Below, piece by piece: positions 8,822-15,831 of a stretch of DNA of 51,467 nucleotides. This DNA is from Rhodospirillales bacterium (lineage in GTDB: Bacteria; Pseudomonadota; Alphaproteobacteria; Rhodospirillales; Casp-alpha2). A model generated the notes under the pieces. It did no database searches and was not told the DNA's origin. It was given only the letters and a program-made list of their open reading frames with translations. The position numbers and the translations under genes were made by a program. How positions within the stretch are numbered: the first letter of the stretch is position 1; each line of letters begins with the position of its first letter. The stretch covers positions 1 through 51,467 of the forward strand of contig JABMOG010000110.1 of NCBI GenBank assembly GCA_013204265.1. The letters are read 5' to 3'.

Positions 8822-10822
8822 TTATTGATGCAGGTCGTCTTCCAGGCGAAGGGCGACTTCGGTGTCGGCCAGCCGGTGACGGTAAACCTGCAGGTTTTCG
8901 AGCACGCGCTGCACATAATTTCTGGTCTCAGAGAAGGGAATACTTTCGACCCAATCGATGGAATCGACATCCGCTTCCCTGAGATCGCCGAATCGGCGCA
9001 ACCACTGTTGAGCCCGTTTGGGGCCGGCGTTGTAGGCCGCCAAGGCAAGAACGTAAGATCCGTTGAAGGTTTTCAACAAGTCTCCCAGATAGGCCTGGCC
9101 AAGGGTCAGATTATAGGCGGCGTCCGTGGTCAGGCGGTTTTTGGAAAAGGGGATTTGCAGTTGTTTGGCGACACGCGACGCCGTGTACGGCATCAATTGC
9201 ATCAATCCTTGTGCGCTGACGCGGCTGCGGGCACTGATGTGAAATGCACTTTCCTGGCGCACGATGGCCAGAACCAAAGGGGTTTCCGGCGCCGCAGCAC
9301 CTGCCCGGGCGTGCATCTTCGGCGGGATGATCGCGGGGAAGGCGGCTTCGGTGAATTTCAGGTTTTCGCGGCCTTCGCGTTTGGCAATCAGCAACGACAG
9401 GTCGGGCCGCCCGGCGGCTTGCGCCAACTCAATCGTCAACTGGCGCCAGCCCGATGCATCGTTCACTTCGTCGAGCCCCAGGATAAAGGGGCGCAATAAA
9501 TCGTCGGCCTCGACCTCCGCCAGCATGCGAACCGCGCGTTCCAGTTCATGACCGTTGAAGGCCTTAAAATCCCGGTCCGATGGAATCCGTTCCGGTGCCA
9601 ATTCGAGACCGTCACCAGGGTGCAAGTGGGCAATCGACAACTGCCCGTAATAGGTCGTCGGGTGCTGGGCGGCTATGCCGTGCCAAGTCCGGGCGGCTTC
9701 GGTTTTGCCCTGGGCTTTGAGTGTGCGCGCCATCCAGTACGCCCCGCGGGCGCGGCTGACCGGGTATTGAACCGCGTTGTACATTCGCTCGAAGTGGGCT
9801 TGCGCAAGCCCGGCATCGTCCAGGAAACGAAACGCGATCCAGCCGGACAGCCATTCGGCCTCGGCAAAAGCCGCCGCCGCGCCATTTCCATCCGGTTTCA
9901 GGCCGTGGTTCTGCGCCAATCGGTAGGCTTCGCTGATCAAGCCTTCGCGCAGGGTCGAGCGCGCAACACTTGAGCGTACGGCCCACCAGCGCACGGGCTG
10001 TCCCAGATCGCCGGGCGGGTTGTTGAGGATTTCCCGGGCCGCCGCATATTTACCCTTGCGATTGCGCCAGCGCAGACGCTCGTACTGTAAGCCGGGATCG
10101 CTTTTCAAGGCGCCAGGAACCTTGGCGATGGCCGTATCCACATTGCCCCGGTTATGTCGCAGATACATCCGGGCCAAACCCAACGCCCTGTAGTCGGCGG
10201 ACACCTTCCACAACATCCGCTTGGCCGGCCAGTAGCGGCCTTCCCATTGCAGACGATCCAGGCGCTTTCGATGGTCTTCACCGGTCAACAGGCCCCGGTG
10301 GCGTTTGTAGAGGGCATTTTCGCGAACCTTGGTGAAATTGCCATGGACCCAGGCATCGCGGACCATGGCGCGGCCTTCATCCCGGCGGCCTTTGAAAAGC
10401 AAAGCCTCGCCCAGCCGGGCCTTGCCGTACCCGGTCAGGGGCGGGCGCGCCCGGAACCACGCCAATATCGCCTCATCGGGGGTGTCGCGGCTCATGGCTT
10501 CTTCGGCGCGCCGTTGCAGGCTGGTCTGGTTCGGCCAGTCCGGATTGGCGGCCATGAAGGCGGCGATTTCTTCAAAGCCTACGTTGGGATCAGGGGTGGT
10601 AAACCGTGCCCAGGCTAAAATTTTCCGGGCCAGCGGGTTTTTAATTTTCCGCGCTATGGAGCGCGCCTCGATAAACTTGCCGTCCTCGACGGCCTTGAGC
10701 CCGGCGATAAGCGACCGAGCGTCCGCAGGCGCCAAGCTGGGCGCGGCCTCGACCGTGGTTGCAAAAACAACCAGGCATAACGCAAAACCAACAACAAGTT
10801 TTCCTGCCGCGCGAAGATTCAT
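8822..10822 (-). CDS. Soluble lytic murein transglycosylase
   Basis: A 666-residue secreted enzyme that cleaves the MurNAc-GlcNAc bond of peptidoglycan to give 1,6-anhydro ends. A signal peptide is clear (KLVVGFALCLVVFATTVEAA, about residues 8-27). A long helical superhelix region (30-500) resembles the doughnut of E. coli Slt70. The C-terminal SLT domain has the catalytic glutamate E524 in IVRQESAFHISARS, then SAQGLMQLMPYTA and ALAAYNAGPKRAQQW. It is divergent from dapA with about 155 nt between; slt next to dapA-smpB is a common alphaproteobacterial order. Confidence 0.95.
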   Translation of the reverse strand: MNLRAAGKLVVGFALCLVVFATTVEAAPSLAPADARSLIAGLKAVEDGKFIEARSIARKIKNPLARKILAWARFTTPDPNVGFEEIAAFMAANPDWPNQTSLQRRAEEAMSRDTPDEAILAWFRARPPLTGYGKARLGEALLFKGRRDEGRAMVRDAWVHGNFTKVRENALYKRHRGLLTGEDHRKRLDRLQWEGRYWPAKRMLWKVSADYRALGLARMYLRHNRGNVDTAIAKVPGALKSDPGLQYERLRWRNRKGKYAAAREILNNPPGDLGQPVRWWAVRSSVARSTLREGLISEAYRLAQNHGLKPDGNGAAAAFAEAEWLSGWIAFRFLDDAGLAQAHFERMYNAVQYPVSRARGAYWMARTLKAQGKTEAARTWHGIAAQHPTTYYGQLSIAHLHPGDGLELAPERIPSDRDFKAFNGHELERAVRMLAEVEADDLLRPFILGLDEVNDASGWRQLTIELAQAAGRPDLSLLIAKREGRENLKFTEAAFPAIIPPKMHARAGAAAPETPLVLAIVRQESAFHISARSRVSAQGLMQLMPYTASRVAKQLQIPFSKNRLTTDAAYNLTLGQAYLGDLLKTFNGSYVLALAAYNAGPKRAQQWLRRFGDLREADVDSIDWVESIPFSETRNYVQRVLENLQVYRHRLADTEVALRLEDDLHQ

Positions 10823-10913
10823 TTTTGTGCCCCATATCGGCGATTGGCCGTTTAAGGAGTGTATAGTGAAGCGATGAACAAAACTTTACAAATCCGCCAC
10901 CTGGTTCCGGTGC

Positions 10914-10943
10914 TTGCCGCGTGCGCGTGATTGAGAGTATGTT
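10914..10943 (+). promoter_or_regulatory. Candidate promoter for dapA-smpB
   Basis: TTGCCG (10914-10919) and TATGTT (10938-10943) are 18 nt apart, each matching four of six consensus bases. The position is about 35 nt upstream of the dapA ATG, which has GGGAG at a good distance. Confidence 0.3.
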
Positions 10944-10978
10944 CGCCGCTCTAACAAGGTAATTCAAGGGAGAGCACT

Positions 10979-11854
10979 ATGTTTCAGGGGTCCATGACCG
11001 CCCTGATCACACCGTTCAAGGACGGGAACATCGACGAGGACGCTTATCAGTCCTTTGTTGATTGGCAGATCAATGAGGGCACCGAGGTCCTGGTTCCGTG
11101 CGGCACGACCGGCGAGTCGCCGACGCTGAACCACAATGAACACATGCGGGTTACCGAATTGTGCATCGAAGCGGCGGCGGGCAGGGTGCCGGTGATGCCC
11201 GGCACCGGGTCCAACTCCACCGAGGAAGCCGTTCGCCTGACCCAGCACGCTAAAATTGCCGGGGCTGACGCAGCTTTGGTGGTAACGCCCTATTACAACA
11301 AGCCGACACCGGAAGGGCAGTACCGCCATTACAAGGCGATTTGCGACGCCGTCGATCTGCCGATTTTTATTTATAATATTCCCGGGCGCAGCGTCATCGA
11401 CATGAGCGTCGAAACCATGGCCCGGCTGGCCGAATTGCCGAATATCGTCGGCGTCAAGGATGCGACTTCGGATCTGGCCCGCCCGATTGCCACCCGGCTC
11501 GCCATTTCAAAAAAATTCTGCCAGTTGTCGGGCGAGGACGCGACCATCGTGCCGTTCCTAGCCGCCGGTGGGGTCGGCTGCATTTCCGTCACCGCCAACA
11601 TCGCGCCCCGCCTATGCGCCGACCTGCACACCGCCTGGCAGGGCGGCGACATGGGCACCGTCATGGACCTGCAGGATCGCCTGATGCCTCTGCACACGTC
11701 GATGTTCTGCGAAACCAGCCCCGGCCCTGTCAAATACGCCGCCCATCTGCTCGGCAAATGCAGTGATGAGGTCCGCCTGCCGGTTTGCGAAATCAGCGAG
11801 GCCTCAAAGCAGCAGGTAAAGCAAGCGATGGTCGGCGCCGGGTTGCTCAACTAA
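10979..11854 (+). CDS. dapA: 4-hydroxy-tetrahydrodipicolinate synthase
   Basis: Condenses pyruvate with aspartate semialdehyde, the first committed step of the diaminopimelate/lysine pathway. The 291-residue TIM barrel shows [12 protein letters not shown] (pyruvate-binding threonines), [14 protein letters not shown], the tyrosine of IYNIPGRS and the Schiff-base lysine K160 in NIVGVKDAT. The length is standard. GGGAG lies upstream of the ATG. It is followed 17 nt later by smpB, the usual alphaproteobacterial pairing. Diaminopimelate supply fits with the neighbouring wall-recycling transglycosylase. Confidence 0.97.
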   Translation: MFQGSMTALITPFKDGNIDEDAYQSFVDWQINEGTEVLVPCGTTGESPTLNHNEHMRVTELCIEAAAGRVPVMPGTGSNSTEEAVRLTQHAKIAGADAALVVTPYYNKPTPEGQYRHYKAICDAVDLPIFIYNIPGRSVIDMSVETMARLAELPNIVGVKDATSDLARPIATRLAISKKFCQLSGEDATIVPFLAAGGVGCISVTANIAPRLCADLHTAWQGGDMGTVMDLQDRLMPLHTSMFCETSPGPVKYAAHLLGKCSDEVRLPVCEISEASKQQVKQAMVGAGLLN

Positions 11855-11871
11855 GCGCCCCCGGGACCACT

Positions 11872-12351
11872 ATGGCCGCCAAAAAGAAGAAGCAACCGTC
11901 CGGTAACATCGTTGCCCAGAATCGCAAAGCGCGCCGCGATTATTCCATCGTTGAAACTTTCGAGGCCGGGATCATGCTGCTCGGCACCGAGGTCAAGTCG
12001 TTGCGGGCTGGACGCGCCTCCATCGGCGAGGCCTACGCCGTCGATAAAAACAACGCCCTTTACCTCAGCAACGCTTTCATTCCGGCGTATGAATCGGCCG
12101 GCTACGCGACCCACGCGCCGCGCGCAGCCCGCAAGCTGCTGTTGCACCGCCGCGAAATCACCAAGCTGATGGCCGCCATCAACCGCAAGGGCATGACCCT
12201 GGTACCTTTAAGTATCTATTTCAATGATCGCGGCATCGCCAAGGTGCAACTGGCGCTGGCCGAAGGAAAACAGAAAGCCGACAAACGCCAGGCGTCGAAA
12301 GAACACGACTGGAAACGCCAGCAAGCAAGGCTGCTGCGCGACAAGGGATAG
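11872..12351 (+). CDS. smpB: SsrA-binding protein
   Basis: Binds tmRNA and brings it to stalled ribosomes for trans-translation. The 159-residue protein has the conserved core [38 protein letters not shown] and the basic C-terminal tail ([25 protein letters not shown]) that reads the empty decoding channel. The ATG at 11872 is the family start; upstream in-frame codons overlap dapA. Its last 28 nt are repeated, in slightly altered form, about 1.1 kb downstream at 13405-13435, around the DUF1330-tetR unit. Confidence 0.96.
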   Translation: MAAKKKKQPSGNIVAQNRKARRDYSIVETFEAGIMLLGTEVKSLRAGRASIGEAYAVDKNNALYLSNAFIPAYESAGYATHAPRAARKLLLHRREITKLMAAINRKGMTLVPLSIYFNDRGIAKVQLALAEGKQKADKRQASKEHDWKRQQARLLRDKG

Positions 12352-12356
12352 GAGGC
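12329..12356 (+). repeat. Left copy of smpB 3'-end direct repeat
   Basis: GGCTGCTGCGCGACAA at 12329-12344 recurs perfectly at 13405-13420. The next 12 nt agree at 10 positions if a 3-nt insertion is allowed in the right copy. This copy encodes the natural smpB C-terminus RLLRDKG and stop. Confidence 0.75.
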
Positions 12357-12659
12357 CTAGGTTGGTTCGTTATAGGTGATGAGGGTCATGTCAACAGCCT
12401 CATCGCGAAGCGGAATCAACGCCTGATACTCAGCAGACTGATACCAGCTATTGAGAGCGTCCATGTCGGGAAAGCCGACGATGGAGACACCCTGATGGTT
12501 GACCTCGCCCGCCAGCGCCTGTTCAGCCTTGCCGCGCATTACCAGCTTACCGCCATAGGGCGCGAAGGTCTGGCCTGCTTTGGCACCGTATTCCTGAAAT
12601 TTCTCCGGGTCTTTGATGGCTGTCGTTACGACGAAAAATGCTGTCACTTTGAATTCCAT
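12357..12659 (-). CDS. DUF1330 family protein
   Basis: A 100-residue protein of the DUF1330 family, small dimeric alpha/beta barrels of the ferredoxin-like fold. The pattern VTAFFVVTTAIKDPEKFQEYGAKAGQTFAPYGGKLVMRG followed by VSIVGFPDMDALNSWYQSAEYQALIPLRDEAV is typical. No biochemical function is established for most members; related folds include monooxygenases and muconolactone-isomerase-like proteins. It is transcribed away from a TetR regulator across a 124-nt gap holding two inverted repeats, so it is probably the regulator's main target. The gene lies between two copies of the smpB 3' end. Confidence 0.87.
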   Translation of the reverse strand: MEFKVTAFFVVTTAIKDPEKFQEYGAKAGQTFAPYGGKLVMRGKAEQALAGEVNHQGVSIVGFPDMDALNSWYQSAEYQALIPLRDEAVDMTLITYNEPT

Positions 12660-12679
12660 TCATTACAAAAGTTGACCAC

Positions 12680-12692
12680 GATCATCTTGATC
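12680..12692. promoter_or_regulatory. Inverted repeat, possible operator
   Basis: GATCA-TCT-TGATC is a perfect 5-bp inverted repeat with a 3-nt centre, about 21 nt upstream of the DUF1330 start codon. Confidence 0.35.
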
Positions 12693-12700
12693 ACACAGGA

Positions 12701-12725
12701 ACAAAACATATCTTGTTAGTTTTGT
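12701..12725. promoter_or_regulatory. Candidate TetR operator
   Basis: ACAAAAC (12701-12707) and GTTTTGT (12719-12725) form a perfect 7-bp inverted repeat separated by 11 nt, a size usual for TetR-family sites. It overlaps the -35 element of the candidate tetR promoter (12713-12718), which would allow autorepression as well as control of the divergent DUF1330 gene. Confidence 0.5.
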
Positions 12726-12740
12726 CCACTTATGTATAAA
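12713..12740 (+). promoter_or_regulatory. Candidate promoter of the tetR gene
   Basis: TTGTTA (12713-12718) and TATAAA (12735-12740) are 16 nt apart, matching four and five of six consensus bases, in a strongly AT-rich stretch. Confidence 0.4.
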
Positions 12741-12783
12741 ATAGATTTGCGTTTTTAATATACGCCTATGAATGAGGTTTGCC

Positions 12784-13380
12784 ATGGCCCGGCCGTCAAA
12801 GTTCAATCGTCAGGAAGCGGTTGAATTTGTGATGAACGAGTTCTGGCGCAACGGATATGAGGCAAGCTCGGTAAAGTCGCTGTCAGAGAAACTCGGCATA
12901 ACGCGATCAAGTTTTTACAATGCCTTTGGTAGCCGCGAGGCGCTGTTCAAAGAAGCATTGGAACTCTATTTAAATCAGTCGCCGGATAAAGTCCTGGCGT
13001 TGGCCTCTCCGGGCGAACCCATCAAAGAACTGTTCGTTAAAACTTTTCGAGCCGCTTGCAAAGCACGTGCTTCTGACACGGAGGGGCGCGGCTGCATGGT
13101 TATCAACGGCGTGACCGAACTCTGCAATGTCCATGATGAGTTGGGACAGGTGATGGAAAATGCTGTTCTGGGAAACCTCACACGAATTGAACAATTACTC
13201 GAATGGGGCCTGGCGCAAGGGGAACTAGGCACCGGCACGGATATTCATGCCAAGGCCTTAGCACTCCAGAACCTCCTCATGGGCCTCAATGTCCTGTGCA
13301 AGGTGGTTACCCAGGAGGGCGAACTTTGGAAAGCCGCCGAAACCACCCTTAAGGGACTAGATCTGTTTGTTGAAGCCTGA
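12784..13380 (+). CDS. TetR/AcrR family transcriptional regulator
   Basis: A 198-residue repressor-type regulator. The N-terminal helix-turn-helix is AVEFVMNEFWRNGYEASSVKSLSEKLGITRSSFYNAFGSREALFKEAL. The C-terminal ligand domain is all-helical and contains RGCMVINGVTELC, the conserved element of the subgroup resembling C-terminal domain TetR_C_16/AcrR-like regulators of small reductases and hydrolases. The ATG at 12784 is chosen because GAGG lies 6 nt upstream; the in-frame ATG at 12772 would include that site in the coding region. It is divergent from the DUF1330 gene and probably controls it. The ligand is unknown. GC is lower than in smpB, consistent with later acquisition. Confidence 0.9.
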   Translation: MARPSKFNRQEAVEFVMNEFWRNGYEASSVKSLSEKLGITRSSFYNAFGSREALFKEALELYLNQSPDKVLALASPGEPIKELFVKTFRAACKARASDTEGRGCMVINGVTELCNVHDELGQVMENAVLGNLTRIEQLLEWGLAQGELGTGTDIHAKALALQNLLMGLNVLCKVVTQEGELWKAAETTLKGLDLFVEA

Positions 13381-13404
13381 GGCTGGCCCGGAACCCTTAG
13401 ACGC

Positions 13405-13435
13405 GGCTGCTGCGCGACAAAAAGGGGTAGGGGGC
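13405..13435 (+). repeat. Right copy of smpB 3'-end direct repeat
   Basis: Sixteen bases identical to the smpB 3' end are followed by a near-identical tail. Read in the corresponding frame it gives RLLRDKKG and a TAG stop, so it looks like an alternative or ancestral smpB terminus. It lies outside any gene, between tetR and the convergent M23-like gene. Confidence 0.7.
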
Positions 13436-13488
13436 ATGCCCGCTTTATGCCTCAAGCAACCCGCTTCGCCGGAACAATCTCTTAATTT

Positions 13489-14508
13489 TTATTCGCAAAG
13501 ATAAGGCCAAATGCGCTTTGTATCAGGCGGCAGGAATGTGTCGGCAGCCTTCATGTACGGCACCGGTACGTTCTTTTGATCTCCGGGCAAACTCAACAGG
13601 GATGGAGAATCATACGGAGGCGAATGGCGATAAAACGCGTTCGGGTCCATGAAATACCCGTCCTTCGGAGTCACGACCTCGCCGTCGTTGGACCATTCCG
13701 GATGCACACTGTAGAGGATGGCAAAATGTAGGGCGTCGCGGCGTTCTCTCTTGCCCATTACTCCGGTGTTGCTCGTTTTACCGATTTCATCGCCCATCTT
13801 GACCCGCGCGCCGATGGGCAGGGGAGACATCTCCCGAAGGTGGGTGTACTGGGAATAGATCCAGAACGTCAGGCCGGTCTGCTCCGGCGTATGGCGGACC
13901 ATGACCTCTATCCCTTTTTTGTTGTCGTCGTTCAGAAACCGTCCAACAACGACCCCGTCGGCAATAACCCGTATTGGCGTGCCTCTGGGCTGAGGAATGT
14001 CGATACCTTTGTGCAGTGCTGCCTTGCCGCGTTTGTAGGAATAGTCGATGGCCCATTTTTCGCTGTCGATTTCAGGACAATCGGCCCCGCCGATGAATTC
14101 CGGCTTGAGGCCCGTTTCGATCACGCCTCTGGCCTGTTGGATTGCCACATTATCCGAGGCGACACCGCCTCTATATTTGCCGACCATTTTGCGGATTATA
14201 TCATCGATCTCGCTGGACGACACGAAACCGTCAAGTTCTGCGCACTCGGCACAAGATTCGGAGACGGGGGCGACACCCTCGTCTTTCCTTTTGTCCTTCT
14301 TATCACGCGACTTTCGCTTCTTACGCTCACTGCGCCCCGCTAGGCGCAGGACCGGTTTTTGAAATGCAGAAAAAGCCCCGGCTCTGGGCGTTCCGTTTGA
14401 TGCCACCGAGGGTTCGTCAGGGACAAGAGCGACGGCCGGCCCAGCCATGCTAACCACACAAAACAGGGCAGTAAAAATGACGGGCAAATGGAGAAAGCGG
14501 TGGGACAT
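13489..14508 (-). CDS. Secreted M23-like peptidase with altered H-x-H motif
   Basis: A 339-residue exported protein with a signal peptide (FLHLPVIFTALFCVVSMAGPAVA), a very basic linker (about 58-77, rich in R, K and D) and an M23 domain (about 165-275). HKGID gives the first zinc histidine and aspartate, and QYTHL the general histidine, but the usual H-x-H is read as A-L-H in RRDALHFAI: the zinc ligand remains while the first histidine, catalytic in LytM, is replaced. It may be inactive or regulatory, like EnvC or NlpD LytM domains, or may work by a changed mechanism. A cysteine pair in CAECAE and a C-terminal extension with WPYLCE are further oddities. Confidence 0.78.
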   Translation of the reverse strand: MSHRFLHLPVIFTALFCVVSMAGPAVALVPDEPSVASNGTPRAGAFSAFQKPVLRLAGRSERKKRKSRDKKDKRKDEGVAPVSESCAECAELDGFVSSSEIDDIIRKMVGKYRGGVASDNVAIQQARGVIETGLKPEFIGGADCPEIDSEKWAIDYSYKRGKAALHKGIDIPQPRGTPIRVIADGVVVGRFLNDDNKKGIEVMVRHTPEQTGLTFWIYSQYTHLREMSPLPIGARVKMGDEIGKTSNTGVMGKRERRDALHFAILYSVHPEWSNDGEVVTPKDGYFMDPNAFYRHSPPYDSPSLLSLPGDQKNVPVPYMKAADTFLPPDTKRIWPYLCE

Positions 14509-14682
14509 TGGAGCACACTCCTTTCTTCAGCGCATTTCGCACCGCAAGTGGCGCTGGGTTGCAGCGGACGAGTATACCATTCATAGAATCGAATGTGGAT
14601 TATTTACACCTGCCGATCGCGCCAAGGCAGAAGAATGGCATATACTTATGATGGGACCACAAACGGGGCGAAGGATTGAGCC

Positions 14683-15519
14683 GTGAATGTAACTGTCACG
14701 CCGCTTAAACAAGGGTTCGGGGCCGAAATATCGGGTCTCGATTTGTCGCAACCGCTAACCGATGACGACCGCCGGGCCATTTACCAGGCCTTCCTGAAGC
14801 ATCACCTGGTTGTTTTCCACGACCAGAATTTGACCCCGGAGCACACCGTCAACGCCGCACGCATCCTCGGCGACGATTTGGAGCCGCATCTGTTTAAACA
14901 TTTTCACCACCCGGACACGCCGTTGATCATGGTTCTGTCCAATCGCCGCGAAGACGACGGCAGCCCGAAAGGCATGGCCGACGCCGGAACGTTTTGGCAT
15001 TCCGACGTGTCCTACAAACCCAACCCGGCCAAGGCGACGTTGCTGTATGCGCGGGAAATCCCGGACCATGGCGGCGATACCTTGTTCTGCAACCTGACCG
15101 CCGCCTATGAAGCCATGCCTGATGACATGAAAAAACGACTCGAAGGGCTAACTGCAATGCACGACTATAACCATGTGCCGCGCGACGTCTTCTCGAAGCT
15201 CAAATTAACTCCGCCGCCGCCATGCCCGCAACCGGTGGTGCGCACCCACCCGGAAACGGGACGCAAGGCGATCTACATCAACCCGGGCTACACCACCCAC
15301 ATCGAAGACATGATTGAGGACGAAAGTGCGGCGTTGATGAAAGATATCTTCCGCCACTGCTTAAGCGATCGTTTCCGCATGCGCTACAAATGGCGGGCCG
15401 GCGACGTCATCGCTTGGGATAACGCCGCGACAATGCATTCGGCGACGACGAAAAACCTCGACCCATCCAAACACCGCACCATCTGGCGCGCTACCATCTC
15501 GGGCAGCTCGGCGTTTTAA
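14683..15519 (+). CDS. TauD/TfdA family 2-oxoglutarate-dependent dioxygenase
   Basis: A 278-residue non-haem iron(II)/2-oxoglutarate dioxygenase. The facial triad is visible as H106-x-D108 (FWHSD) and H252 (ATMHSA), with the 2-oxoglutarate-binding arginine in HRTIWRAT. The family hydroxylates taurine, 2,4-D, alkyl sulfates or other small acids and releases the heteroatom group; the substrate here is not known. The start is a GTG with AAGGA about 8 nt upstream. It stands alone, followed by a non-coding stretch before the polyamine genes. No taurine transporter is adjacent. Confidence 0.92.
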   Translation: MNVTVTPLKQGFGAEISGLDLSQPLTDDDRRAIYQAFLKHHLVVFHDQNLTPEHTVNAARILGDDLEPHLFKHFHHPDTPLIMVLSNRREDDGSPKGMADAGTFWHSDVSYKPNPAKATLLYAREIPDHGGDTLFCNLTAAYEAMPDDMKKRLEGLTAMHDYNHVPRDVFSKLKLTPPPPCPQPVVRTHPETGRKAIYINPGYTTHIEDMIEDESAALMKDIFRHCLSDRFRMRYKWRAGDVIAWDNAATMHSATTKNLDPSKHRTIWRATISGSSAF

Positions 15520-15831
15520 CACTTTTCAAAAAAATAATTCCCCCGGCTTCTCCCCCGCACCGCACTGTACTCCTGCGCCCGGAAAAGGGCAGGACGGAAA
15601 AAATCCCGGCTCAAGAACGGCGCGACATAGAATTTTAAAAATTAGAATAAATTCATTGATTTCAAATAGTTAGAGAGCTAAACAATCTTCTGTCTGAAGG
15701 GTGTTTTTTGGCTTTTTTTGCGTCTGTTGATTTTTTTTCTTTACAGCAGATGAAATCGACTTTAATTGCCTTTTCTCCGGTCCTGTTTAAGGGCGGTTCA
15801 GGGTGAAACAGTCCGCAGGAGTTCCCATGAA
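15520..15831 (+). other. Non-coding leader region upstream of the polyamine cluster
   Basis: About 310 nt with no credible long gene, AT-rich from 15635 and with several T runs (6 to 8 Ts between 15705 and 15740). CTGTTT (15783-15788) pairs with AAACAG (15806-15811) just before a GCAGGAG ribosome site (15816-15822). Two very short frames are present: 15750-15806 (18 codons, no ribosome site) and 15827-15862 (11 codons, well spaced from GGAG and overlapping the decarboxylase start). This could be a regulated leader, but no known riboswitch class was recognised. Confidence 0.4.

Noticed and set aside
10874-10930. 18-codon frame MNKTLQIRHLVPVLAACA between slt and dapA, ending in a lipobox-like LAAC
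   Set aside because: The ribosome site is too far upstream (about 14 nt), the frame stops right after the cysteine and it overlaps the candidate dapA promoter; it could be a remnant of a small lipoprotein but cannot be supported.
14447-14686. 79-codon frame on the plus strand before the TauD-like gene
   Set aside because: It overlaps the start of the M23-like gene on the other strand, has no recognised motif and no ribosome site; the segment is better explained as the divergent promoter region.
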